64,000 nt of DNA from CAYFPX01 sp964501915 (GTDB taxonomy: Bacteria > Myxococcota_A > UBA796 > CAJQPC01): the NCBI GenBank assembly GCA_964501915.1, contig CAZCVP010000006.1:15819-79818 (forward strand), read 5' to 3'. A model generated the notes under the pieces. That model was not told where the DNA came from and made no database searches. It saw only the letters and a program-made list of their open reading frames with translations. Below, piece by piece: positions 16,971 through 25,230 of this stretch (positions within the stretch are counted from its first letter, which is position 1; the number at the start of each line of letters is the position of its first letter). A program made the position numbers and the translations under genes.

Positions 16971-18284
16971 TCAGCCCGAGGTGAGCTCGGGCGCGGCCTT
17001 CGCGGTCGATGCCTCGGGAAAGGCCTCCGCGATCAGGGCCTGCCGGGGGTCGCCCGCCTCGACGCCCTCCAGCAGCTCCTGGGCCTTGGCGGTGGCCGTG
17101 GGGTCTCCGCCGTTGCGGGCCACGAGCGCGTCGAGGTAGGCCTCGTGCCAACCGGGCTGCTGGATGGCGCCGCGGATCCGCGCCATCAGCTCCTCGGCAC
17201 GAGCCGGCTCGAGCCGGTCCTCCAGGTAGAGCCGGGCGAGCATCCGACCGGCCTCGACGTCGAAGGGCTGGGAGCCGCAGCGACCCGTCGCACAGCACGA
17301 GCCCAGGCCGGACTCCAGGACCTGCATCGCCTCCACCCGCTTGCCGGCACGGACCCGGCAGCGGGCCATGAGCTTGTAGAGGCCCATGTCTCGCGGTGCG
17401 AGTCGCACCACCTCGCGGGCGGCCTCGTCGGCCTCGGCCCAGCGCCCCAGGCCCTCCAGCAGGCTGGCGCGCAGTCCCAGGAGCTGGAGCTCCCGCGGGC
17501 TGTCGACCAGCGCGGCCTCCACGGCCTCGAGGGCCTCGGGCAGGCGCCCGCCCTCGGCGAGCACGCGGCCCAGCATGGCGGAGGAGTGCATGCCGCCCAG
17601 GACCTGGTGGCCGAGGGCGTCGCCGAAGGCGCGCAGGTCGGAGGCGGCCAGGCCCAGGTTGCCCGCCGCGTGGGCAGCGCGGGCGCGCTCCCAGCGGGCG
17701 GCGGGCTCGGCCTCGACGTAGGCTCCCAGGCGCTCGATGGCAGCCGTGGCTTCACCCGCCGTGAGCTGCCCCACGGCCTGGGCGAAGTCGTGTCCCAGGG
17801 CCATCAGGCGGGCCCGGATCTCGACCGGGTAGCCCTCCAGGGCCATCGCGTACTGGAGGCGCGGATCCTCGGGGGGCAGGGACCAGACGTCGTCCTCGGA
17901 GGTGACCTCGGCGGCCTGGATGCGGGGGTCGTTGGCGAGCTGGAGCTCCTTGGGGTTCTCTGCAGGAGGTGCGGCGGCGCGCAGCTCGCGGATCCGGCGG
18001 CGGGCGGCGCGGATGTCGGGGTCCCCGCTGCGCACGAAGCCGGCGGCCAGCTTGACGTGCTCCGCCGACCGGTCGAACTCCCCGGCGGTGGCGTAGCCGA
18101 CGGCCAGCTCGAGGTTGATGTGCTTCAGGCCTTCGCCGGCCGCACGGCGGACCTCGTCGGCCTCGGGGCTCTCGATGCCCTCGACGTCCAGGCGGGCCCG
18201 TGCGTACTCGCCGCGCACGAGCTGCTTGTTGGCGGAGGCGACGCGGTCCTCTGGGGACGGAAACAGCCAGGACAGCCAGCCCAT
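16971..18284 (-). CDS. TPR-repeat protein
   Basis: Protein of 437 residues: no signal peptide, a Trp-rich start (MGWLSWLFPSPEDR), then helical repeats. TPR-like units include RLPEALEAVEAALVDSPREL and LGRWAEADEAAREVVRLAPR. A CCATGRCGSQ segment near residue 345 gives three close Cys of unknown role. It starts four bases after the peptide deformylase stop on the same strand, so the two are co-transcribed. Scaffold or regulatory function only by fold. Confidence 0.7.
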   Translation of the reverse strand: MGWLSWLFPSPEDRVASANKQLVRGEYARARLDVEGIESPEADEVRRAAGEGLKHINLELAVGYATAGEFDRSAEHVKLAAGFVRSGDPDIRAARRRIRELRAAAPPAENPKELQLANDPRIQAAEVTSEDDVWSLPPEDPRLQYAMALEGYPVEIRARLMALGHDFAQAVGQLTAGEATAAIERLGAYVEAEPAARWERARAAHAAGNLGLAASDLRAFGDALGHQVLGGMHSSAMLGRVLAEGGRLPEALEAVEAALVDSPRELQLLGLRASLLEGLGRWAEADEAAREVVRLAPRDMGLYKLMARCRVRAGKRVEAMQVLESGLGSCCATGRCGSQPFDVEAGRMLARLYLEDRLEPARAEELMARIRGAIQQPGWHEAYLDALVARNGGDPTATAKAQELLEGVEAGDPRQALIAEAFPEASTAKAAPELTSG

Positions 18285-18288
18285 GTCT

Positions 18289-18816
18289 CTACTCCTCGTC
18301 GTCGATGCGGAAGCTCGGGTCCAGGGGTCCCCAGCGCCGGTGCTGATCGGTGAAGGCCAGGGTGCGAGGGTCGCACCGGTCCACGAACAACACCCCGTCG
18401 AGGTGATCGCACTCGTGCTGGGCGACGATCGCATTCCAGTCTTCGGCCTCGAAGTCCAGCAGGCCGCCGTCCTCCCCGAGGGCCTGCACCCGGATGTGGG
18501 CACAGCGGTCCACGGCGGCCCGGATGCCGCGCACGGACAGGCAGCCCTCGTAGGACCGGACCGTCTCGTCGCTCAGGGCCGTCAGGCGTGGGTTGACGAG
18601 CACCCGCTCACCGCCGGAGAAGTCGCAGATCACGACCCGCAGGGGGACGTGGACCTGGGGAGCCGCCAGTCCGGCGCCGTCCTCGTCCACCAGGGTCTCT
18701 CGCATGTCGGCGAGGAGCTGGGCCAGGGCGGGGCCTCCCACGAGCTCGGGCGGCACCTCCTGGGCGAGCTGCCGCAGGGCGGGGTGCCCCATCTGGGCGA
18801 TCTTCAGGATGGCCAT
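18289..18816 (-). CDS. def: Peptide deformylase
   Basis: Peptide deformylase of 175 residues, which removes the formyl group from nascent proteins. All three motifs are present: motif 1 GAGLAAPQV, motif 2 EGCLSVRG with the metal-binding Cys, and motif 3 QHECDHLDG with the two metal-binding His and catalytic Glu. Length is normal. First gene of a two-gene unit with the TPR protein. Confidence 0.95.
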   Translation of the reverse strand: MAILKIAQMGHPALRQLAQEVPPELVGGPALAQLLADMRETLVDEDGAGLAAPQVHVPLRVVICDFSGGERVLVNPRLTALSDETVRSYEGCLSVRGIRAAVDRCAHIRVQALGEDGGLLDFEAEDWNAIVAQHECDHLDGVLFVDRCDPRTLAFTDQHRRWGPLDPSFRIDDEE

Positions 18817-18930
18817 CTCCTCGTCCTAACTACCGGGGTCATGGTGCGGGGCTGTCAGCGGTCTTGCAGCCCGCCGGGAGCGTGCTAAACAGCCCGCTCA
18901 CTGAAATCTCACCGAGATCTGGGAGCTGGC

Positions 18931-19200
18931 ATGGCCGAAGCGGACAACACCTGGGAAGACAACGTCTTCGGAGAGGTCACCATCTCCGGCAATCGGGTCT
19001 CCTTCTACGTCGACAAGGAGTGCATCCTCTGCTCGGTCTGCTCCGACGCTGCGCCGAACAACTTCCGCATGAGCGACGACGAGGACCACGACGTCTGCTA
19101 CAAGCAGCCGGACGGCGAGGAAGAGCTGGAGCAGTGCTTCGAGGCGATGGAGAACTGCCCCGTAGAGGCCATCGGAGACGACGGGCCGGCCTCCGGCTGA
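18931..19200 (+). CDS. Small acidic [4Fe-4S] ferredoxin
   Basis: Ferredoxin of 89 residues with a single cluster: Cys-x2-Cys-x2-Cys in ECILCSVCSD and a distal Cys-Pro in ENCPVEAIG. It belongs to the one-cluster ferredoxins like those of Bacillus and Desulfovibrio. Very acidic (DDEDHD, GEEELEQ). It stands alone and is convergent with the cytochrome gene, so its electron partner cannot be named. Confidence 0.88.
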   Translation: MAEADNTWEDNVFGEVTISGNRVSFYVDKECILCSVCSDAAPNNFRMSDDEDHDVCYKQPDGEEELEQCFEAMENCPVEAIGDDGPASG

Positions 19201-19210
19201 CACCTCTCCT

Positions 19211-19792
19211 TCAGTCCAGCGTGTGGGCGATCGCTGCCCACGCCGCTTCGAACCGGAACTCCGGCGAGGTGTCGTGGGTGTGGCAGGCGACGCAGGCCTC
19301 GGGTCCGGCCGGCAGCCTGCCGTAGCCGGCCAGCCCGTTCGCGGCGTGCACGCTGCCGGGACCGTGGCAGCTCTCGCACCCCGCGCCCACCAGCAGCTCG
19401 GCCGTCCCGCCGGCACCGAACCCGCTCGGGTGTCCGAAGCCGGTGGTGTGGCAGCGCAGGCAGGCCGGATCGAAGGCCTTCTGCTGCTCGCGCAGGGTCT
19501 CCACGGCCTGCGCGTGGGCCGTCGTCGCCCAGGCCTCGCCCGCCGTGACGTGGCAGGTGACGCACAGCGGCGTGCCCACATAGGTCGAGGCGCCGCGATC
19601 GACCCCGGAGAAGGGGGGCAGGGGAGCCGCTGCCGGTGGGATCGGCGGACCGTTGCGCTCCGGCTCGGGGACCAGGGCTTCGGCTCGGGCCCGGGCCTCG
19701 TCGTGGTAGGCGGTCGGGAGCGGCTCGGCACCCCTCGCCGGGTCCGGCCCGGAGGCCGCCCCGCAGCCCCACGAGAGCACCAGGGCGATCAC
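19211..19792 (-). CDS. Tetraheme cytochrome c lipoprotein
   Basis: Lipoprotein of 193 residues (lipobox LSWGC) with four CxxCH heme sites: CVTCH, CLRCH, CESCH and CVACH. The spacing and the heme pair CESCHGPGSVHA are like cytochrome c-554-type domains. The GTG start overlaps the stop of the metallophosphatase-like gene upstream (GTGA). In related bacteria these two domains are often fused in one protein, which supports a joint role in periplasmic electron transfer. Confidence 0.85.
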   Translation of the reverse strand: MIALVLSWGCGAASGPDPARGAEPLPTAYHDEARARAEALVPEPERNGPPIPPAAAPLPPFSGVDRGASTYVGTPLCVTCHVTAGEAWATTAHAQAVETLREQQKAFDPACLRCHTTGFGHPSGFGAGGTAELLVGAGCESCHGPGSVHAANGLAGYGRLPAGPEACVACHTHDTSPEFRFEAAWAAIAHTLD

Positions 19793-20790
19793 TGCACGCC
19801 GAAGAGCTCAGCCTGGATCTTCTCCAGCTCGCCGCGGGCTTCCCTGGAGATCGCCGCCAGGCCCGCTTCGTCCGGGACCTCCGGGTCCAGGTCGATCTTG
19901 CGGTCCACGAAAGCCGTGATCGCGCCGTCGGAGCTGGTCAGGCGGAGCTCGCCGAGGCGCATGGTCTGGTAGTGGGAGCGCAGCCAGAGGGTCTGGCCCA
20001 CCAGGATCGGGTCGTAGAGCTCCCGGTGCATGGCGGTGTCGATGACCAGGTCCAGCTCCGGCACCTGCTCGGCGACCAGGCGGGCCTCCTCGGCGGTGCG
20101 GAAGGCGAGCAGGACGAGCAGGTCGACCTGGTCGGCCATCTCCTGCAGGGCCGCCACCGCGGCCTCCACCGGGTCGCCGACCCGGTAGTCCGGGGTGGGC
20201 ACGAAGGTGATGTCCTCCCGGGTGATGCCGGTGACGCCGACGCGCAGGCCGTCCTTGTCGAGGATGCGGTAGGGGGCCGGAGCCGGCCGGCCGTCGGTGG
20301 CCGCGACGTTGGCCGAGACCGCCCAACCAGGGGCCTCCTCCAGCTCCTGGAAGCCCGGCAGGTCCTGGAAGGTCACGTTGATGGCGTCGAAGCCCGTGGC
20401 CTCGATGCCGCGCAGCATCCAGCGGTTCATGACGGGCACGTCCGGGCGCAGCTCGCCGTCGACCCCCATCGAGTCCTCCAGCCAGTAGCCGCCGTGCAGC
20501 ACCAGGGTCGGGGTGCTGGGGTTGGCATCGGTCGAAGCCTGGGTGTAGGCGAGCTGACGGGCCAGGGAGCCCCGGGGGCGCTTGGGGCAGCCGCAGGTCT
20601 CGATGCTGCCCTTGTGCTCCCCGCCGTAGAAGACGGCGAGGTCCGCGGGCCAGCGGCTCACCCGCTCCTCCAGGGACCCGGAGGTCACGAGCTCGGTCTG
20701 CTGGACCTCGGGTGGCTCCGGCCGCGGGGCCGCGGTGGTCTCTGGAGGCGCCTCCTTGGGGGCGCAGGCCAGCAGCAGCAGGAGCGTCAT
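19789..20790 (-). CDS. Metallophosphatase-like lipoprotein, partner of cytochrome
   Basis: Lipoprotein of 333 residues (lipobox LLAC, N-terminal Pro/Glu-rich linker). The segment VFYGGEHKGSIETCGCPKRP followed by LVLHGGYWLEDSM corresponds to the start of 5'-nucleotidase/UshA-like metallophosphatase domains that occur with multiheme cytochromes. The usual metal ligands (D-x-H and GN(H/D) motifs) are not conserved, so it is probably non-catalytic or altered. VGVTGITRED is the GI(T/I) strand of the fold. Translationally coupled to the tetraheme cytochrome. Confidence 0.6.
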   Translation of the reverse strand: MTLLLLLACAPKEAPPETTAAPRPEPPEVQQTELVTSGSLEERVSRWPADLAVFYGGEHKGSIETCGCPKRPRGSLARQLAYTQASTDANPSTPTLVLHGGYWLEDSMGVDGELRPDVPVMNRWMLRGIEATGFDAINVTFQDLPGFQELEEAPGWAVSANVAATDGRPAPAPYRILDKDGLRVGVTGITREDITFVPTPDYRVGDPVEAAVAALQEMADQVDLLVLLAFRTAEEARLVAEQVPELDLVIDTAMHRELYDPILVGQTLWLRSHYQTMRLGELRLTSSDGAITAFVDRKIDLDPEVPDEAGLAAISREARGELEKIQAELFGVQ

Positions 20791-20812
20791 GACGCGAGGT
20801 TAACGGCTCGCC

Positions 20813-22150
20813 ATGCGGAAGTGGCTCGTGTGGTTGGCGCTGGGACTGGCGGTGGCGGTTCACGGCGTCCAGCTCACGGGGCCGATCTGGGCGAAGGTGC
20901 GGGACGCCGGGCACGCGCGGGACTTCGCCAGCTACCACTACGCGGTCGCCGCGGCGGCCGGGGGCGAGGACCCCTACGACGCCGCCGTGCTGGGGCGGCT
21001 GGCCCGGGAGGAGGGCACGCGCCGGTCCGTGCACCCCTTCTTCTACCCGCCGCCGTACCTGCTCACCGTCGCTTGGACCCTGCCGCTGGAGCTGTCGACG
21101 GCCTACCGGACCTGGTACGTGCTCGACAGCCTCTTCCTGCTGGCGGTGCTGCTGGCCCTGATGCGCTGGCTCCCGGCGCGGCCGATGGTCGGCTTCGCCG
21201 CCCTGGTCCTGGTGACCTACAGCCCCATTCCCGACAACCACTGGATGGGCCAGGCGAACCTGCCCGTGCTGGCGCTGGTCTGCTGGGCGTTCTGGCACGA
21301 GCAGCGGGGACGGCTCCGCCTCGCGGGTGCCCTGATGGGCCTCGCAGCGATGATGAAGATGAGCCCTGGGCTGCTCGTGCTCTGGTGGTTCACCCGCCGC
21401 CGCACCTGGCCCGCGGCTGTCTCCGCCTGCGTCACCGCTGTCCTGCTGAGCCTGGCCACCCTGCCCCTGCTCGGCTTCACCGAGCAGCTCCGCTTCTACA
21501 CCGAGATCCTGCCCGGCTTCGCCAGCGGCGACTACAACGGCCTGCGGGTCTCCGTCGCCCTGCCGGGCAACCACTCCATCGCCAACCTGTGGGCACAGGT
21601 CTACCCGGCCGGCCGCGAGCTCCACCCCACGGCCCGCGGGCTGTCCAGCCTCACCACCGGGCTGCTGGTGGGGGTCAGCCTGCTGGTCCTGGTCCTGCGG
21701 GCCCGCCGTCGGCCCTTCGACGCCCTCGACCACGCCTGCGCGGCCGGCGCCCTGGTGGCCTGGATGGTGATCGTGCCGGTCTACGCCTACGAGCACCACC
21801 TCGTGCTGCTGCTGCTGCCGCTGGCGGCGGCGGCACAGGCCCTGTCCTCGCGCCGGCTGCACCCGGCCTGGAGCCTGGCGGTGGTGCCAGCCTATGCGGC
21901 CCTCGCCTGGCCCCTGGGTGCGGTGCGAGCGGCCTCGTCGGAGGTGGGCGGGGTGCTGGGTTGGGGGGTGCAGGAGGCGAAGTGCTTCGCCATCCTGGTG
22001 ATCGGCCTGGCCTGCCTGGCTGCTGGTCGAGGCCGCCGCGGGTCTCGTCAGGCCGTGCTCGTCCCGGCCCCGGTGGAGGTGACCGCCGCATGCGGCTCGC
22101 CCGGCACGTCCTCCGAGATGCGGAAGATGGAGCCCTTCGGCGCGAAGTAG
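20813..22150 (+). CDS. GT87-family membrane mannosyl/glycosyltransferase
   Basis: Polytopic membrane protein of 445 residues with about ten helices. The DUF2029/GT87 pattern is visible: DFASYHYAVAAAAGGEDPYD in the first loop (catalytic Asp), FFYPPPYLLTVAWTLPLELS, and GQANLPVLALVCWAF. GT87 enzymes use polyprenyl-phosphate sugars to decorate envelope lipids or glycans. The last 35 or so residues (after LACLAAGRGRRGSRQ) lack membrane character and overlap a minus-strand gene; a partial copy of the gene's 3' end is found at 22497-22571, so the C-terminus may be rearranged. Confidence 0.75.
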   Translation: MRKWLVWLALGLAVAVHGVQLTGPIWAKVRDAGHARDFASYHYAVAAAAGGEDPYDAAVLGRLAREEGTRRSVHPFFYPPPYLLTVAWTLPLELSTAYRTWYVLDSLFLLAVLLALMRWLPARPMVGFAALVLVTYSPIPDNHWMGQANLPVLALVCWAFWHEQRGRLRLAGALMGLAAMMKMSPGLLVLWWFTRRRTWPAAVSACVTAVLLSLATLPLLGFTEQLRFYTEILPGFASGDYNGLRVSVALPGNHSIANLWAQVYPAGRELHPTARGLSSLTTGLLVGVSLLVLVLRARRRPFDALDHACAAGALVAWMVIVPVYAYEHHLVLLLLPLAAAAQALSSRRLHPAWSLAVVPAYAALAWPLGAVRAASSEVGGVLGWGVQEAKCFAILVIGLACLAAGRGRRGSRQAVLVPAPVEVTAACGSPGTSSEMRKMEPFGAK

Positions 22151-22362
22151 GGACAGCGGCGCCAGTGGCCCGAGGCGGCGAGGGGACAGTGGGGCCCGGT
22201 CGCGGAGTCGATGAGGCCGGCCTCCAGGAGCTGCTGGTCGACCTCGTCTCGGCGCCCCACCTCGCCCATCCGCAGCTCGCAGTGCTCGTGGCGGACCTCG
22301 AAGGCTGCCGCCCCGAGGGTCGTGACCCGCTCGACGACACGCCGGAGATTCAGGCACACCAT
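22048..22362 (-). CDS. Small Cys/His-containing protein, unknown
   Basis: Protein of 104 residues with HEHC near the middle and GPHCPLAASGHWRRCPYF near the C-terminus, a His/Cys set that could bind a metal. It overlaps the 3' end of the GT87 gene by about 100 bases on the opposite strand and lies between the two copies of the GT87 3' fragment. I recognise no family. Codon use on this strand fits coding, but confidence is moderate. Confidence 0.45.
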   Translation of the reverse strand: MVCLNLRRVVERVTTLGAAAFEVRHEHCELRMGEVGRRDEVDQQLLEAGLIDSATGPHCPLAASGHWRRCPYFAPKGSIFRISEDVPGEPHAAVTSTGAGTSTA

Positions 22363-22496
22363 TGTCCGCCTCCACGCGATGGATCGGGTTGGCCTCCTCC
22401 GGGCTTGAGGGGGTTTTCCCCACAGACGAAGGGACTGATCGGGAGGGTACACCTTCCTCTCGCGGGGACCGATGTCCGCGCGGTGACACCCGGTCG

Positions 22497-22571
22497 CGTC
22501 GGAGGTGGGCGGGGCGCTGCAGGCGGCGAAGTGCCTCGCCATCCTGGTGATCGGAGTGACCTGCCTGGCTG
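22497..22571 (+). repeat. Partial duplicate of the GT87 gene 3' end
   Basis: About 75 bases repeat the sequence at 21935-22022 with roughly 85% identity and one 12-base gap. Translated, it gives VGGALQAAKCLAILVIGVTC, against VGGVLGWGVQEAKCFAILVI in the GT87 protein. It has no upstream gene body, so it is a remnant of a second GT87 copy or of a local duplication. The 22363-22577 interval holds nothing else that I recognise. Confidence 0.8.
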
Positions 22572-22577
22572 CGATCC

Positions 22578-23246
22578 TCAGTTCGACAGGCGCTCGTGCT
22601 CGGGCAGCAGGGCCAGGACCTGGTCGTGGGCGTCCTTCCACAGCGCCCACAGCGTCGTCCGGTCCGCTGGCGGACGGTGGGTCCGAAGGAGGCCGAGGTC
22701 CTCCAGGAAGTCGCTGACGTGGCCGGTGAACCCCGGCTCGCCGAGCAGCGGGTCCCAGAAGCGGAGGTCGTGGTGCGCCTTGATCACGCTGGCCACGCAG
22801 TCCGGCGTGGCGGCCCTGTCGGCCTGGGGTACCTGGCTGCGGAGCAGCATCTGGACCGCGTCCAGCGGCGGGCCGGTCAGCGCCATCCGGTGGGCTGCGA
22901 GGGTGTGGAGGGACTGCTCGTCGGTGAGGTCGCACTCGGCGATGTCGACGGCGGCGTCCCGGCTCCGTCCCCCGTTGAAGGCCACCACGTGGTCGGCGGT
23001 CGTCGAGGAGAGGGCCTCTTCGTCGTCATCGTCGTCGATGATCTCGAGGTCGCAGGTGTCGCTGTCGTCCTCGTCGTAGAAGAGGCAGAGGGCTTCGGGA
23101 GCCAGGTCCTCGGGCTCCAGGACCTCGAGGGGTGGGCTCAGCCAGGCGTCCGAGGAGGACTTCACCACCATCGCGCCGTCCGCGGCGGCCGGGTCGTCGA
23201 CGTCGAAGTCGAGCAGGTCGGTCAGGTCCAGGGCGAGGGAGTCCAT
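22578..23246 (-). CDS. Acidic uncharacterised protein
   Basis: Protein of 222 residues, very acidic in its first half (DLTDLLDFDVDDP, YDEDDSDTCDLEIIDDDDDE), with a helical second half ending LWALWKDAHDQVLALLPEHE. No signal peptide and no family recognised. The ATG at 23246 is the first that avoids a long Arg-rich, probably non-coding extension. Confidence 0.55.
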   Translation of the reverse strand: MDSLALDLTDLLDFDVDDPAAADGAMVVKSSSDAWLSPPLEVLEPEDLAPEALCLFYDEDDSDTCDLEIIDDDDDEEALSSTTADHVVAFNGGRSRDAAVDIAECDLTDEQSLHTLAAHRMALTGPPLDAVQMLLRSQVPQADRAATPDCVASVIKAHHDLRFWDPLLGEPGFTGHVSDFLEDLGLLRTHRPPADRTTLWALWKDAHDQVLALLPEHERLSN

Positions 23247-23298
23247 GGCCCCGGGATCGGATCGCGGCCGCCCGGCATGTAGCGCTGTGGCGCGGCTT

Positions 23299-24057
23299 TC
23301 ACTCCGCGGGAGGCGGCTCCGCCGGGGATCCTTCGCCCGGAGGCGGACCTTCACCCGGAGGCGGCGGCGCTCCTTCGACCTCGCCGGGAACCGGGGCACC
23401 TTCGGGGGGCGGGACGCCGTCGGCCGGCGCGGGAGCGGGCACGACGGTGCTCGGATCCGGGAGGCCCGGCTCCTGCTCTGTGTTGCGCGGCTGGGGCACG
23501 GGCAGGGGCTTGGAGCAGTCCAGGGTCACGCCCGACAGGTCGCCTGCGACGGTGATCGGGTTGCCCTGCAGGGGTCCGAACTGGGGCTCCTCGAGGGTCG
23601 GCACGTCGTTGTCGTCCGCGTCCTCGTAGGCCAGCACGACGATCAGCGGAGAGGCGGGCGCCTTGAAGCTGAACTCCCCGGCTTCGGCCACCTCCACGTT
23701 GACCAGTGGAGAGGGTGGTCCGGCGTCCTCGCCTTCCTTCCCGGGGCCGCCGTCCTCGGGCGGGGGCACGAACACGCGCACCCGGTAGGGCCCCTCGCCT
23801 TCCTCGCAGAGCAGGGTGCCGCTGATCGAGAAGGCCTTGGGATCGGCGGCCAGGTCCTCCTGGGCGAACTGGGGGTCCTCCAGGCCGGGGTCCAGCTCGG
23901 GGGCGATGCCACCACCGCCGGGAGCAGGTGCCGCGACGCCGCCCGTGGGGGCGCCGGGCTGGGAGGGTTCCCCGGCGACCGGGATGTTCTCACCCTCCTG
24001 CAGATCGGGCGGGGACTCCGGGCAGCCGAGCATCAGGGTCAGGGGCAGCACGAACAT
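23299..24057 (-). CDS. Pro-rich lipoprotein with beta domain (paralogue of 27740 gene)
   Basis: Lipoprotein of 252 residues: MFVLPLTLMLGC lipobox, Pro/Gly-rich linkers at both ends (the C-terminus is dominated by PPPGEG-type repeats), and a central beta-sandwich-like domain (FSISGTLLCEEGEGPYRVRV, then AEAGEFSFKAPASPLIVVLA). The plan of domain plus Pro/Gly linker, with a GPxxVxVxxxEAGEFSFKAP-like strand pair, is shared by the gene at 27740-28510. Starts four bases past the stop of the DNA methyltransferase gene, so it is last in a sulfatase-methyltransferase-lipoprotein unit. Confidence 0.6.
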   Translation of the reverse strand: MFVLPLTLMLGCPESPPDLQEGENIPVAGEPSQPGAPTGGVAAPAPGGGGIAPELDPGLEDPQFAQEDLAADPKAFSISGTLLCEEGEGPYRVRVFVPPPEDGGPGKEGEDAGPPSPLVNVEVAEAGEFSFKAPASPLIVVLAYEDADDNDVPTLEEPQFGPLQGNPITVAGDLSGVTLDCSKPLPVPQPRNTEQEPGLPDPSTVVPAPAPADGVPPPEGAPVPGEVEGAPPPPGEGPPPGEGSPAEPPPAE

Positions 24058-24060
24058 GAC

Positions 24061-25230
24061 CTACTCCAGCGAGAGGCAGAGGCTATCAGCATCCAGGGGC
24101 AACTCTACCGTCCGGAAGCCGCCACCACCGGTCCAGCCCTCCAGCGCGGTGATCCCGGTCGTGTCCTGGCCGGCGACGACGCGGCCCAGGCGCTCCCGTG
24201 CGAGGTGCACCGCCTCGCCGGCTTCGACGCCCACCCAGCGTCGGCCCATCTTGTGGGCCACGGCGGCGGTGGTGCCCGAGCCCAGGAAGGCGTCGAGCAC
24301 GAGGTCACCGGGCCTCGTCGCGAGCTGGAGGCAGCGACGCACGAGGCGCTCCGGCTTCTTGCCCTGCTTGAAGCGCACGCCGCCCTCGCCGGCGATGCCT
24401 TCCCAGGCGATGTCGGTCCAGATGTCCGTCAGGGGACGACTCGCGGTGGGCTCGCCGTCGATCACCGTGACCTGGCGCACGTAGAACAGGAGCTGCTGGC
24501 CGCGGAGCAGGTACTGGGGGTCCTGGCCGTCGCGGTGCACGACGATCACCCGGTCCGGCGCCTCCCGCGAGCGCTCCCGGGCCTCCAGGGTGGCCCGGCC
24601 GGCCTTGGTGTCGCTCACCGGCGCCAGTCGACACACCCGGCTGGCCTGCTCCACGCGCAGGCGGTCCCGGGCTGCCGGGGCCGGGCAGGTCTTCGCCAGG
24701 GACCGCAGGCGCCAGGCGTCCGGGGGGTCCTCCGGGTTCTCCAGCCACAGGCCGTAGGCCCGGTCGGGGGGGCGGGGCACCCGCAGGGGCTGGCAGACGA
24801 GCCGGGCCCGGTCGGCGGCGTACCAGAGCAGGTACTCGGACGCCCGGAAGACGCCGCGGTTGACGGTGCTGAAGGCGGAGGGCGCGCGGGCCTCGACCGT
24901 GATGCGGTTCACCAGCGCCCCGCGCCCGAAGACCCGGTCCAGCTCCACCCGGGCGTAGTCCAGCATGGTGTCGTCGAGCTGGAGGAAGAGCGACCCCGTG
25001 GGGGCCAGCAGCTCCCGGAAGCGCTCGAACCGGGGGCGCATGCTGTCCAGCCAGCCCTCGTGGGGGAAGCGGTCGGCGTAGCTGGCCCCGCCGCCGTGCC
25101 CGCGGCGGCTCTGGCCGGTGTTGTACGGCGGATCGATCCAGACGCACTGGACCTGGCCGGACAGCTCCGGCACCAGCGCGTCCAGCGCCGGGAGGTTGTC
25201 GCCGTGGATCAGCAGGTTCGGGAGGGTCAT
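24061..25230 (-). CDS. Beta-class DNA methyltransferase (Mod-like), orphan
   Basis: DNA N6-adenine/N4-cytosine methyltransferase of 389 residues. Catalytic motif IV is DPPYNTG near residue 33 and the SAM motif FLGSGTTAAVAHKMGRRWVG lies near residue 325; this order (IV before I) defines the beta class, as in type III Mod proteins. IWTDIAWEGIAGEGG, followed by FKQGKKPERLV, is typical of Mod-like enzymes. No restriction subunit is adjacent. Its ATG overlaps the stop of the sulfatase gene (ATGA), an unusual partner. Probably a solitary epigenetic methylase. Confidence 0.85.
   Translation of the reverse strand: MTLPNLLIHGDNLPALDALVPELSGQVQCVWIDPPYNTGQSRRGHGGGASYADRFPHEGWLDSMRPRFERFRELLAPTGSLFLQLDDTMLDYARVELDRVFGRGALVNRITVEARAPSAFSTVNRGVFRASEYLLWYAADRARLVCQPLRVPRPPDRAYGLWLENPEDPPDAWRLRSLAKTCPAPAARDRLRVEQASRVCRLAPVSDTKAGRATLEARERSREAPDRVIVVHRDGQDPQYLLRGQQLLFYVRQVTVIDGEPTASRPLTDIWTDIAWEGIAGEGGVRFKQGKKPERLVRRCLQLATRPGDLVLDAFLGSGTTAAVAHKMGRRWVGVEAGEAVHLARERLGRVVAGQDTTGITALEGWTGGGGFRTVELPLDADSLCLSLE

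Noticed and set aside
19636..23079. Long plus-strand open frame of more than 1100 codons
   Set aside because: It is antisense to the cytochrome and metallophosphatase genes and out of frame with GT87. Composition is a GC-skew shadow with no domains.
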